In this document: piece after piece, positions 1 through 6,081 of the stretch | How the letters are laid out: every line of letters begins with the position of its first letter | Position numbering within the stretch: position 1 is the stretch's first letter | NCBI GenBank assembly: GCA_964591245.1 | Contig: CAZPZZ010000126.1 | Location: 1 to 11,970 of the forward strand | Reading direction: 5' to 3' | From: CAZPZZ01 sp964591245 | GTDB lineage: Bacteria > Acidobacteriota > Vicinamibacteria > Vicinamibacterales > UBA8438 | DNA length: 11,970 nucleotides | Notes under the pieces: generated by a model | The model's database searches: none | What the model saw: only the letters and a program-made list of their open reading frames with translations | Told to the model about the DNA's origin: nothing | Position numbers and translations under genes: made by a program

Positions 1-100
1 GACGCAGCGCGGATTCACTGGTGAGGCGATTCTCCTCTTGGACATGGACACACCTCACTCTCAGACAATGACTGAGAATGCAAAGACCCTCGGCCCCTAT

Positions 101-448
101 TCAGCTCGACTCATTGTTACTCAGGTCCTGACAGTCGTAAGTAGTCTTAGGCGTGTTTGGTCCTCGCCAACGCCCGGCATCGAAACGAAATCGCCCGCCG
201 CGCATAGCTAACCCGCTGCTGGCTCGCCTGACGTGAGGACGCGCATTCTCCCCCCCGCCCGCTACCGCGTCCAACTCCTCATCACTCAACTCGGCGGCAG
301 CCAGTAACTCGTCGGTCGTAAACTCCCAATCATGATCAGCGCCAAGCGCAACAAGGTCCTCTCCTGTGATCTCGTTGCCTATGCGTGATTGCAGTTCTTC
401 ACTTTCCGCCACTTCGTTCAGGAAGTGTTCCAAGTTTGCCTGAGTCAT
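101..448 (-). CDS. Nif11-type RiPP precursor peptide (orphan)
   Basis: A 115-residue peptide read from the ATG at 448. A second ATG lies directly upstream at 451; a GGAG motif 4-7 bases ahead suits either. The open frame continues upstream to 688, but that part is low-complexity and has no such start signal. Residues 1-66 look like a Nif11/nitrile-hydratase-like leader: an amphipathic opening (MTQANLEHFLNEV), an acidic middle, WEFTTDELLAAA, then ELSDEELDAVAGGG, the usual double-Gly-type cleavage site of this family. The presumed core (67-115) is rich in Arg and Gly, has one Cys (Cys106) and ends in SNNESS. Such leaders guide lanthipeptide synthetases or other RiPP enzymes, and the leader is usually cut by a C39-peptidase transporter. 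None of those genes is in the window, so any enzyme would act in trans or lie outside. With a single Cys, a multi-ring lanthipeptide is unlikely. The family call is firm; the product is unknown. Confidence 0.82.
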   Translation of the reverse strand: MTQANLEHFLNEVAESEELQSRIGNEITGEDLVALGADHDWEFTTDELLAAAELSDEELDAVAGGGENARPHVRRASSGLAMRGGRFRFDAGRWRGPNTPKTTYDCQDLSNNESS

Positions 449-544
449 CATGTCACTCCAAACGGTGTCGGCTCTCGTCCATGAGGATGAGGAGAAGAAG
501 GCCTCAAAGAATTGTTTTCGAGAAAAAACAAGGGTGATACTTTC

Positions 545-575
545 GTATGTTATTGTCATACATCCGCGAAGACAA
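545..575 (-). promoter_or_regulatory. Possible promoter/operator of the Nif11 precursor gene
   Basis: Read on the minus strand, TTGTCT (575-570) and TAACAT (552-547) are separated by 17 bases. Each matches four of six sigma-70 consensus positions. An inverted repeat, GTATG (545-549) and CATAC (557-561), covers the -10 element, as a repressor site might. The implied leader RNA would be about 90 bases. The region also serves the divergent gene at 707. This rests on sequence resemblance only. Confidence 0.25.
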
Positions 576-706
576 ACGATCAGAAAAACCGAGCTAATAC
601 TTCGAATATCTGGCAGCCTGATTGCTTTCAGGGCAGATAGCAAAGGCCCGGAGGCTCGCCTTCGACCACATACAAGATCTCGGTACACAGAAAGGGATCA
701 CGCCAT

Positions 707-1453
707 TTGAAAACCTATGTCACCATCGCTACGCTCTTCACCCTCTTACTCGGAACATCCTCTGTTTTTGCGCAGACGGGTGTACTTGCTGAGCGGACGG
801 TGGCTTGTACTCTGAACCCTGGCTATGCCATCGCAGACGTGGTGGAAACTGCGAGGAATTTTTCTTGGTCTGATGACACGGCGCCCGGAGTCGTCATCAT
901 GCGAAACAAGATCGCCGCCTCCGGGGCTGGGGACAACTACGGCCCCCAATTTGATTTCCTTATCTCCAGCTACTATCCGAGCTACGCCGCCATGGTTGAG
1001 AGACGTGGTCGGTTCTTGCAACAACAAGCTGGCACAAACGGTCAACGCGGATTAGCGCCGTTTGCAACATGTAGCGACAATGTTGCGATATCAAGCGTAC
1101 GACTGGCCATTTCAGCGGACGGCGCTCCTATTCCGCCACTGACAGCGGCGACCTCCACGCGTTGCGACATGAACGGCGCAACTATCGACGACGCCGTCGC
1201 AGGTCACCGCCAATTTGGAGAAAGGGTCGGTGCTGCTGTCGCTCTCGTCAGAAGCCTGAATTTCGGCGGACGCGAGCGGCCAATTGGTTCATCGATAAGG
1301 TACATGGCTGTGTATCCGAGCTTCGATGATTTCGGTGCGGCCTGGGATCGACTTCAACAAAACATTCAAGCTCCAGATCCCGAGAACCCCATCGTGTGCA
1401 ACAGTCCGTCACTGTGGGCGCAGTATTTGATCCATCAACGAGTCACCAATTAG
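707..1453 (+). CDS. Secreted protein with two tandem Cys-flanked modules, unknown function
   Basis: The start is a TTG at 707 with AAAGGGA about 9 bases upstream; the first residues form a clean signal peptide (hydrophobic 5-20, cleavage likely after VFA at 22), so the 248-residue product should be exported. I do not recognise a named family. The mature part looks like an internal duplication. Module 1 runs about 34-124 (C34..NPGYAIADVV, YYPSY at 89-93, C122). Module 2 runs about 153-235 (C153..NGATIDDAV, VYPSF at 202-206, C231). Each opens with Cys, has an aromatic-Tyr-Pro-Ser-aromatic motif about 50 residues later and closes with Cys about 80-90 residues on, so one disulfide per module is plausible. 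The motif spacing recalls dimeric alpha-beta-barrel modules, but that is a guess. The gene is divergent from the Nif11 precursor; a functional link is not shown. It ends convergently with the gene at 1695-2420. Confidence 0.75.
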   Translation: MKTYVTIATLFTLLLGTSSVFAQTGVLAERTVACTLNPGYAIADVVETARNFSWSDDTAPGVVIMRNKIAASGAGDNYGPQFDFLISSYYPSYAAMVERRGRFLQQQAGTNGQRGLAPFATCSDNVAISSVRLAISADGAPIPPLTAATSTRCDMNGATIDDAVAGHRQFGERVGAAVALVRSLNFGGRERPIGSSIRYMAVYPSFDDFGAAWDRLQQNIQAPDPENPIVCNSPSLWAQYLIHQRVTN

Positions 1454-1537
1454 CCCAGAGCATCTCCGTGCTTCTCGCCCGCACGCAGGGTATCCATCTC
1501 CGGTGACTCAACCTGCCCCGGCGTACAAACACCCCGA

Positions 1538-1558
1538 ATGCACCCGGGTCGTGTGCAT
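1538..1558. repeat. Short inverted repeat between convergent genes
   Basis: ATGCAC (1538-1543) and GTGCAT (1553-1558) form a perfect 6-base inverted repeat around a 9-base spacer. It lies in the 241-base gap between the convergent genes ending at 1453 and 1695. No T-run follows on either strand, so it is not a classic intrinsic terminator. Confidence 0.4.
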
Positions 1559-1603
1559 CCTGGGAGACCTTTCCACTCACAACGATCTGGAGGAAGCCGA
1601 AAT

Positions 1604-1695
1604 GTGCCACGTGCCGAGCAAAAGGGCTCTGGACGCGTGGTCTCGCCAGCGGGTGCGGTCCAGCGCCTCTCCGGGCCTGGACCGCTCCGTGGCAC
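1604..1695. repeat. Nested inverted repeats at a convergent gene junction
   Basis: The outer arms are GTGCCACG (1604-1611) and CGTGGCAC (1688-1695), a perfect 8-base match. The inner arms are GCGGTCCAG (1655-1663) and CTGGACCGC (1677-1685), a perfect 9-base match, and their 13-base loop can pair further (GCC 1665-1667 with GGC 1674-1676). The right outer arm touches the last base of the minus-strand stop codon at 1695. Both strands would give a strong RNA stem, so it could end transcription from both sides or form part of a structured RNA or a small mobile repeat. There is no T-run after the stems. Confidence 0.55.
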
Positions 1696-2420
1696 TAGTC
1701 TTCGCGGCTGGGGACCTCGGCGTCCGGGCGAGCAGAGACTTGAAATTTGCCTCCGTTAAACGCCGCAAACTTCCAGCGGGGCCCTATGGCACGCACATTC
1801 TCTGGTAACTGCTCGTAGCGAACCAGCACCCGATCCCCGTCTTTCAGACAACGGACTGATGATTGGAGTCCGTTGCCGTTCAAGCCGTACATCACCGGTG
1901 GGATCTCGCCTCGGTTCGCGATTTGCACGAGTCGCTGTAATTCTGTGATGTATTCAATCGAGTAACGCGACTTCCACCCATCCCCGAGCAGTCTATCCCG
2001 TGCTGCGGGGTCACCCAGACTCGGCATGAGATCCGGCGCAAGTATTTCGATCCGCTCAATTCGCATTGTCCCCGGATCCATCCAGGCATTCAGCAACCCT
2101 CGGCCGACCTGCACACCGACGCTCTTGCTCGAGGTTGACGATGGAACCAGCGAGCCACCCTTCACCGGTATCTCAGGCAGTGACGCCAAAGTAGCCCTTG
2201 CGCCGGCTCCAGACCAACCAAAGCTCTCCAAAACCTTGAACACCCATTCCGCTGCCACAGGCCTATTTTCGAGCAGGCGATCAAGCTCGGCCACCGGGAT
2301 CCCCATCGCGATAGCGAAATCACGGGGTCGGATGGCCAGGTTCGTCAGTTTCGCGTTTACGAGATCCCCGAACTGCATACGCGTAGGAGATTCCCGCTGA
2401 TTGCCTTCGTCATTCACCAC
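1695..2420 (-). CDS. Putative helix-turn-helix (XRE-like) protein with unknown C-terminal domain
   Basis: A 241-residue protein. Translation likely begins at GTG 2420 (a second GTG follows at 2417), with GAGGA about 10 bases upstream; the internal ATG at 2378 has no clear ribosome site. Residues about 17-68 resemble an XRE/lambda-repressor-like fold: FGDLVNAKL, then DFAIAMGIPVAELDRLL, where the GIP turn and following helix would form the helix-turn-helix, then WVFKVLESFGWS. This resembles the HigA-type pattern that defines a start helix and a choice of operon, but no toxin partner precedes it. A linker (about 72-105) is rich in Ser, Pro and Gly. The C-terminal half (about 106-230) has mixed helices and strands (IERIEILAPDLMPS, YSIEYITELQRLV, VRYEQLPENV) that I do not recognise. 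It may bind DNA and sense an unknown signal. The DNA-binding call is moderate; the regulatory target is unknown. Confidence 0.6.
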   Translation of the reverse strand: MVNDEGNQRESPTRMQFGDLVNAKLTNLAIRPRDFAIAMGIPVAELDRLLENRPVAAEWVFKVLESFGWSGAGARATLASLPEIPVKGGSLVPSSTSSKSVGVQVGRGLLNAWMDPGTMRIERIEILAPDLMPSLGDPAARDRLLGDGWKSRYSIEYITELQRLVQIANRGEIPPVMYGLNGNGLQSSVRCLKDGDRVLVRYEQLPENVRAIGPRWKFAAFNGGKFQVSARPDAEVPSRED

Positions 2421-2496
2421 GTCCGACCGGTCCTCGCTTGGGGAGCACTTGGAATCAGGCCATCAGTTTCAGCTTGCCGCGCTTAGATGACGCGAC

Positions 2497-2502
2497 ATTG
2501 TA
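2497..2502 (-). promoter_or_regulatory. Possible -10 element of the helix-turn-helix gene
   Basis: On the minus strand TACAAT (2502-2497) matches five of six -10 consensus positions and would give a leader of about 70 bases before GTG 2420. No convincing -35 element lies 16-18 bases upstream, where the sequence is GC-rich. Confidence 0.25.
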
Positions 2503-2520
2503 TCTTAAAGTCCATATAGG

Positions 2521-2549
2521 CCCCGCGGCCCTTCTCGCTCGCCGCGGGG
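2521..2549. repeat. GC-rich hairpin in the gap between two minus-strand genes
   Basis: CCCCGCGG (2521-2528) and CCGCGGGG (2542-2549) are perfect 8-base arms around a 13-base loop. It lies in the 214-base gap downstream of the gene at 2635-2913 and just upstream of the possible -10 element of the next gene. It could end or stabilise the upstream transcript, or act as an operator. It has no T-run on either strand. Nothing else is supported between 2421 and 2634. Confidence 0.5.
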
Positions 2550-2634
2550 TCGCCCAACTGGAGACGCACCTCACTCAGGCAGTCGGGCCGCCAATCTTGC
2601 GGTGTGTCTCCTGTTGCGGCCGTTCAGGAAGGTT

Positions 2635-2913
2635 TCACGGTTGAAACGTTCTATCCATGACGAACACCTTGACGGTCTCGCGCTTTACGCCATCGTGCGC
2701 CATTGCGGCCGCATTCTCCGGAGTGTCCAACTGACTCATGAATCTGGCGACGTCCGCAGGAGCAAAACAGACCGCGACCTCGTTCCCCTCATTGATCGCG
2801 ATATCAATGGGACCGGTAACGCCCATATTCCTGAAGTGTTCACCATGGGTGCGGAAACCCGCCTCCCACTTCGTAACGTCCTCGACCTGTGCCGTGATGA
2901 TGACCGTCGCCAA
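2635..2913 (-). CDS. Small dimeric alpha-beta-barrel-like protein (92 residues)
   Basis: The ATG at 2913 has a near-ideal GGAGGAG ribosome site 5-6 bases upstream. The protein begins with a beta strand (ATVIITAQV), a helix (DVTKWEAGFRTHGEHFRNMG), strands (IDIAINEGNEVAVCFAP), a helix (DVARFMSQLDTPENAAAMAHDG) and a last strand (VKVFVMDRTF). This strand-helix-strand-strand-helix-strand order and length fit the ferredoxin-like fold of the dimeric alpha-beta-barrel (antibiotic-biosynthesis-monooxygenase/DUF-type) group. In that group some members are oxygenases and others have no known activity; no catalytic residue can be assigned here. The lone Cys49 is in a strand. It has no signal peptide, so it is probably cytoplasmic. 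It reads in the same direction as the helix-turn-helix gene 214 bases downstream, with a hairpin and possible promoter between, so it is probably transcribed separately. Confidence 0.75.
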   Translation of the reverse strand: MATVIITAQVEDVTKWEAGFRTHGEHFRNMGVTGPIDIAINEGNEVAVCFAPADVARFMSQLDTPENAAAMAHDGVKRETVKVFVMDRTFQP

Positions 2914-2977
2914 TGTGCTCTCCTCCGTAGCGGTCCACCGCTGTCCGCGGCCGTCCGTGGTGCTGTTTCCGACGCCG

Positions 2978-3006
2978 ATCCTAACCTTGACCGACCGTCA
3001 GTTCAA
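2978..3006 (-). promoter_or_regulatory. Likely sigma-70-type promoter of the 92-residue protein gene
   Basis: On the minus strand TTGAAC (3006-3001) and TAGGAT (2983-2978) are exactly 17 bases apart, and each matches four of six consensus positions. Transcription would begin near 2971, giving a leader of about 57 bases before ATG 2913 and its strong ribosome site. Confidence 0.4.
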
Positions 3007-3039
3007 TCAGGGGTAAAGACGGTCATCGCCCCCCTTTAA

Positions 3040-3620
3040 CGGCTAGAGGTTCTGCTCATCCCCCCTCTCGATCTAACTTGATTGACCGACGTCCGGACTT
3101 GAGAGGAAAACACGGTTCCATAGCCTTCAGTTGCACCTTCAAAATTGAGGCCTGTCGTTGATTGCAGCCGCAGGTGCTTTCGCACGAGTGTCACTGCAGG
3201 AGACATCGACGTCGATCGTGGCGGTCAGCAACGACGTTCCGACCAGTTGCTCCTCGTGTACATTCACACCCGGTCGCCAACATCGAATTCAACTCGAGTC
3301 CTCATCACCAGAATCCCCCCCACTGTCAAAGATATCCGTCGCGCCGAGCCAGCCGCACCATCCCCCCCCGTCTCGTTCGAAGCTTCCCTAGATTTGCAAA
3401 GCCGCCGCTGACAGGCGTGGTGTTTCATTTAAATGAGATGACTTTAGCCAGAAATCAAATATCAACCCACAACGAAAGGACCGAGAGTCACGACACACTA
3501 GTTTGCCGGAGACTCGTTTGCTAAGCTTGGCTCATCACTTAGAAACAACGTAGGGCAGTTTTTTCCGTCGGCACGGGGAGGCCCTGTATCGCCCGGTAGA
3601 CCGATGTCACGGCGGCGGAG
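3040..3620. other. Gene-poor stretch, no supported gene
   Basis: Short open frames exist here on both strands but none has a ribosome site, a recognisable domain or convincing composition. The stretch holds C-runs of seven (about 3315-3321) and eight (3362-3369), which are prone to slippage and could hide a frameshifted relic. It also holds a perfect 12-base palindrome at 3425-3436. I see no RNA gene. Confidence 0.5.
3425..3436. repeat. 12-base perfect palindrome TCATTTAAATGA
   Basis: A fully self-complementary AT-rich 12-mer stands in otherwise GC-rich intergenic DNA, about 260 bases upstream of the membrane-protein start at 3696. Its size and symmetry suit a dimeric regulator site, but no regulator can be named. 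Confidence 0.35.
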
Positions 3621-3695
3621 ATGCACCGTCTTGGCAAACCGGGAGCCGAGTCGTTCATTCGGAACAATCTGTGTAATCCAAAAGGGGAGAGTGCA

Positions 3696-4058
3696 ATGGG
3701 TGAAAGAATAAAACCGATCCTTGGCACAGCTGGTGCGAGTCTCGTCGCGAATTTGATTCTTGTGACCTACGTGTTCGTTCCGCAAAGTGGTTGGGACCTC
3801 TCCGCCGGCTTGGTGCCTGGTTGGCTGGGCCTGGCCATCGTGAGTATTCTTGGCGTCTTACTCCTGGATTGGGTAAACCAGTCGATCGGGAACCCTATAC
3901 GAACAGCCATGGTGATCGCGGCGTCCCAGATCCTTTTGGTAGACGTCTACTATGTCCTCAACGGAACTCGGGAAATCGGAGCGGCGCTGGCGAGCGTTGT
4001 GGTCTTAGTCCTTGGCTATGGTATTACCGGGTTTGTCTATGGGAAGTTGTCGGAGTGA
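3696..4058 (+). CDS. Small four-helix integral membrane protein, unknown function
   Basis: The ATG at 3696 has AAAGGGGAGAG 5-6 bases upstream, which decides the start; the open frame extends up to 3621, but that extension lacks such a signal. The 120-residue product has four hydrophobic segments at about 11-28, 38-58, 68-87 and 95-115, joined by short loops, with a positive start (GERIK). There is no obvious enzymatic motif. Charged residues inside or at helix edges include Asp59 and Asp83. The pattern suits a small inner-membrane protein of the DUF type seen next to transporters or in stress responses, but I do not recognise the family. It stands alone: about 780 bases of gene-poor DNA upstream and 700 bases downstream before the next gene. 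Confidence 0.72.
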   Translation: MGERIKPILGTAGASLVANLILVTYVFVPQSGWDLSAGLVPGWLGLAIVSILGVLLLDWVNQSIGNPIRTAMVIAASQILLVDVYYVLNGTREIGAALASVVVLVLGYGITGFVYGKLSE

Positions 4059-4135
4059 CGGAATCGACAATGACGCAGCCAGGTTAGGCTGAGACACCTA
4101 CGCGCTAGGTTGGGCGGGCCTATGGACCAGCGCGT

Positions 4136-4153
4136 GTCGCCGAGTGCGGCGAC
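4136..4153 (+). repeat. Hairpin with tetraloop downstream of the membrane-protein gene
   Basis: GTCGCCG (4136-4142) and CGGCGAC (4147-4153) form a perfect 7-base stem with loop AGTG, 78 bases after the stop at 4058. No T-run follows. It may protect the 3' end of that transcript or belong to the structured repeat region beginning here. Confidence 0.45.
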
Positions 4154-4160
4154 CAGGCCT

Positions 4161-4202
4161 GCCCGGCCCGCGGGACGTGACCTTCACGAGACGTGGCCGG
4201 GC
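4161..4202. repeat. Nested inverted repeat
   Basis: The outer arms are GCCCGGCC (4161-4168) and GGCCGGGC (4195-4202). Inside, CGTGA (4176-4180) and TCACG (4184-4188) form a second stem with a 3-base loop. Together with the hairpin just upstream this makes about 70 bases of near-continuous potential secondary structure, reaching into the left repeat copy. Confidence 0.5.
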
Positions 4203-4343
4203 GCACGAAACGCACAGAACGTTCCGGTGCCTCCGTTCCGGTTGTGTTCGGGGACCACACGTCGGCCCGGCGATCCCCAGCGACAACTCACGCAACTGGT
4301 TCCGCGACCTCGCTCGCGATAGTTACGCCAAGGCGTACCGTGC
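4169..4343. repeat. Degenerate direct repeat, copy A
   Basis: The left copy of a repeat shared with 4354-4511. The best-conserved part is 4283-4343, which aligns without gaps to 4451-4511 (48 of 61 bases by hand count). It begins with an identical 17-mer (4283-4299) and ends with the identical 12-mer GGCGTACCGTGC. Both copies also have a CGGGACG-type opening and a pair of CGTTCCG motifs. The copy ends directly at the N gap. Confidence 0.65.
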
Positions 4344-4353
4344 NNNNNNNNNN
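4344..4353. other. Assembly gap (10 N)
   Basis: A run of exactly ten N, the usual scaffolding placeholder, so its real length is unknown. It sits exactly between the two repeat copies, which is where a short-read assembler would fail on a tandem array. More copies may be missing. Confidence 0.95.
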
Positions 4354-4511
4354 CCACGGGACGCGACCTGGTGAACCAATCGTTCCGACGTTCCGTTACC
4401 GCTGAAGCGGTTTTTTTGGGGATCAAACTCCGGTCCGGCGCTCTCCAACCACAACTCACGCAACTGGGTCCGTGACGTCAATCGCAAGGTTCGAGCCAGG
4501 GCGTACCGTGC
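4354..4511. repeat. Degenerate direct repeat, copy B
   Basis: The right copy. It opens with CCACGGGACGCGACC (compare 4169-4182), has two CGTTCCG motifs (4381-4387 and 4390-4396), a hairpin with a T-run at 4398-4417 that copy A lacks, and the conserved 61-base end (4451-4511). No translation of either copy stays open and conserved over its whole length, so I treat it as non-coding. Confidence 0.65.
4398..4417 (+). terminator. Short intrinsic-terminator-like hairpin with T7
   Basis: ACCGC (4398-4402), loop TGAA, GCGGT (4407-4411), followed by seven T (4411-4417). The stem is only five pairs, or six with a 2-base loop, so it is weak. It lies inside repeat copy B. There is no upstream gene in reach except across the N gap. 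Confidence 0.4.
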
Positions 4512-4787
4512 ACGATAAACGTGCAGCCTTTACGACTGGAACCATCGCCCGAGACCGCGTCCAAGCCTGGTCCATTCGCCCCCACCGACACTCCCCCGAC
4601 ATAACCTCAAATTCGATCGATTCGGAAGGGGCACTGGGCATCGGCAGAACCTCCGAACGGAGTGTCCGAGGGCGCGCCGAGAAACGCGATGACCCAGAAA
4701 TCAACGTCAAACCATCGTTTGAACGAGTGGTCCTGATGGGGTACCGTGGCCTTGCTATCGGAGTATCTACTATGAGGGCCCTGTTCC
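4512..4787. other. Upstream region of the oxidase gene, no supported gene
   Basis: No ORF here has a ribosome site or family resemblance. A TTGAAC at about 4719 with a poor -10 match 17 bases on is too weak to call a promoter. The final stretch carries GAGGG (4774-4778) ahead of ATG 4788. Confidence 0.4.
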
Positions 4788-6026
4788 ATGATGCCCAATC
4801 GAGTGTCCAGTAAAGCCATGGATCGACGTACCGTGCTCAAAACCGGGAGCCTCGCGGCGCTCGGACTCAGTCTCAGCGGTTGTGCGGCGAGAGCATCACA
4901 ACCCACGCGGCTTAGCCACGCCCCCCTTATCCTCCCACCGATCAGAGCGTCCTGGGGCCGCGTTATCAGGACCACGGTAGGCTTGCGACCGCACCGACGA
5001 CCTGGCTTCCTCTTGAAAGCAGAGGCATTTGACGCGAAAACCGTGATTCACAACTACGGGCATGGCGGTGCCGGCATCTCGCTTTCTTGGGGTACAGGGG
5101 CAATGGCGGCCGACCTGGCTCTTCAGCAGGAGGATAGACGAGCGGCCGTGCTTGGATCCGGAGCAGTCGGTTTGGCGGCGGCGAGACAACTCCAGCGTCG
5201 CGGATTCACGGTCACAATCTACGCGATGGCAGTACCGCCGGACACCACTTCCAACATGGCGTACGCAACCTTTTCCCCCGTGTCCCGGCTCGTGTCAGCG
5301 CCTAGTCCAGCGGCCTGGGAGGGGCATTTCGGAACAGCGGTTGATATTGCCTACCGTCAACTGCAACTGCTGGTTGGCCCGCGCTACGGAATCTCCTGGC
5401 TAGACAGCTATAGCACCATGCAATCGCTGCCTTCGACGGAGAACTCAGAAGAAGACGTTCCCGACCGCACCGTGGATCCGCCCGACAACCAAGCCGGTGA
5501 CGCACGCCTCGATGTTGCATCAGATACCTACTCGGCGGATCTCCCAGCCTACGCGCGGTCTGACCGCGAGATTCTCTACCCTGGCGAGCACCCATTCCCG
5601 ACGCCCTACGCTGCTCGTCGTGCGTCGATGCGAATCGAACCCTCAATTTATCTCGACGCTCTGGTGCGAGAGTTCCATCTGCTCGGTGGGCGCACCATTA
5701 TCCGAAAATTCGAGACTCCGCGGGATCTGATGAGCCTCAGCGAGTCCATCATCGTGAACTGCACCGGACTAGGATCACTGACCCTATTCAGTGACGAGGC
5801 TTTGATTCCCGTAAAGGGTCAGCTGACGTTTCTCGTGCCCCAGCCCGAGGTGAACTACGAATTTGCCTGCATGCCGCGCTCTGACGGTATTGCGCTCGGC
5901 AGCAGCGGGGAGTGGGGCACCTGGACGTTGGAACCAAACGAAGAAATCCGAAGCCGCGTCGTCGAGCGCGCCATCGAACGATATGGTGCGATGCGTCCGG
6001 CCGAGCGGAGCGACCAGGCAAGGTGA
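4788..6026 (+). CDS. Exported FAD-dependent D-amino-acid-oxidase-family protein, circularly permuted
   Basis: 412 residues from ATG 4788, which has GAGGG 9 bases upstream; ATG 4818 (residue 11) is an alternative. A Tat-type signal (DRRTVLKTG, 12-20) leads to a lipobox-like LSGC ending at Cys32, so it is probably a folded, membrane-anchored periplasmic flavoprotein. FAD-binding motif GSGAVGLAAARQLQRRG lies at 123-139, followed by PPDTTSNMAYATFSP (150-164), the DAO substrate/FAD region, and VNCTGLGS (323-330). The DAO signature VIHNYGHGGAGISLSWG with its VGLRPHR lead-in lies at 64-102, ahead of the dinucleotide-binding motif. In characterised D-amino-acid oxidases this block is C-terminal. The protein ends just where it would follow (ERAIERYGAM, then a short tail). 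The activity expected is FAD-dependent oxidation of a D-amino acid or similar amine, yielding peroxide; the substrate cannot be told. A small exported protein gene follows after 55 bases. Confidence 0.85.
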   Translation: MMPNRVSSKAMDRRTVLKTGSLAALGLSLSGCAARASQPTRLSHAPLILPPIRASWGRVIRTTVGLRPHRRPGFLLKAEAFDAKTVIHNYGHGGAGISLSWGTGAMAADLALQQEDRRAAVLGSGAVGLAAARQLQRRGFTVTIYAMAVPPDTTSNMAYATFSPVSRLVSAPSPAAWEGHFGTAVDIAYRQLQLLVGPRYGISWLDSYSTMQSLPSTENSEEDVPDRTVDPPDNQAGDARLDVASDTYSADLPAYARSDREILYPGEHPFPTPYAARRASMRIEPSIYLDALVREFHLLGGRTIIRKFETPRDLMSLSESIIVNCTGLGSLTLFSDEALIPVKGQLTFLVPQPEVNYEFACMPRSDGIALGSSGEWGTWTLEPNEEIRSRVVERAIERYGAMRPAERSDQAR

Positions 6027-6081
6027 GCCCGAGCCGCCTCATCGCGTCTCCGCGTTCGTCTTCTGATTGGAAAATGTGGAT

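Noticed and set aside
59..77. TCTCAG/CTGAGA hairpin just downstream of the Nif11 precursor stop
   Set aside because: Six pairs with a 7-base loop and no T-run on the minus strand; too weak to call a terminator.
2..211. Plus-strand frame open from the left edge to a stop near 211, possibly the end of a gene entering the window
   Set aside because: It overlaps the well-supported Nif11 precursor gene on the other strand by about 110 bases and shows no recognisable domain; without the sequence to the left it cannot be judged.
452..688. N-terminal extension of the Nif11 precursor frame to 688
   Set aside because: It would place 79 unrelated residues before a standard leader start, and the ribosome site sits at 448/451.
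4485..4511. GGTTCGAGCC, resembling a tRNA T-loop
   Set aside because: The flanking bases do not pair as a T-stem and no acceptor, D or anticodon arm can be drawn; it is part of the repeat copy.
4169..4511. CRISPR array or integron attC cluster
   Set aside because: The two copies are long, degenerate and not separated by regular spacers, and no cas genes or integrase are present.
4472..4813. Plus-strand 113-codon frame ahead of the oxidase gene
   Set aside because: It begins inside repeat copy B, has no ribosome site or family resemblance and overlaps the oxidase start.
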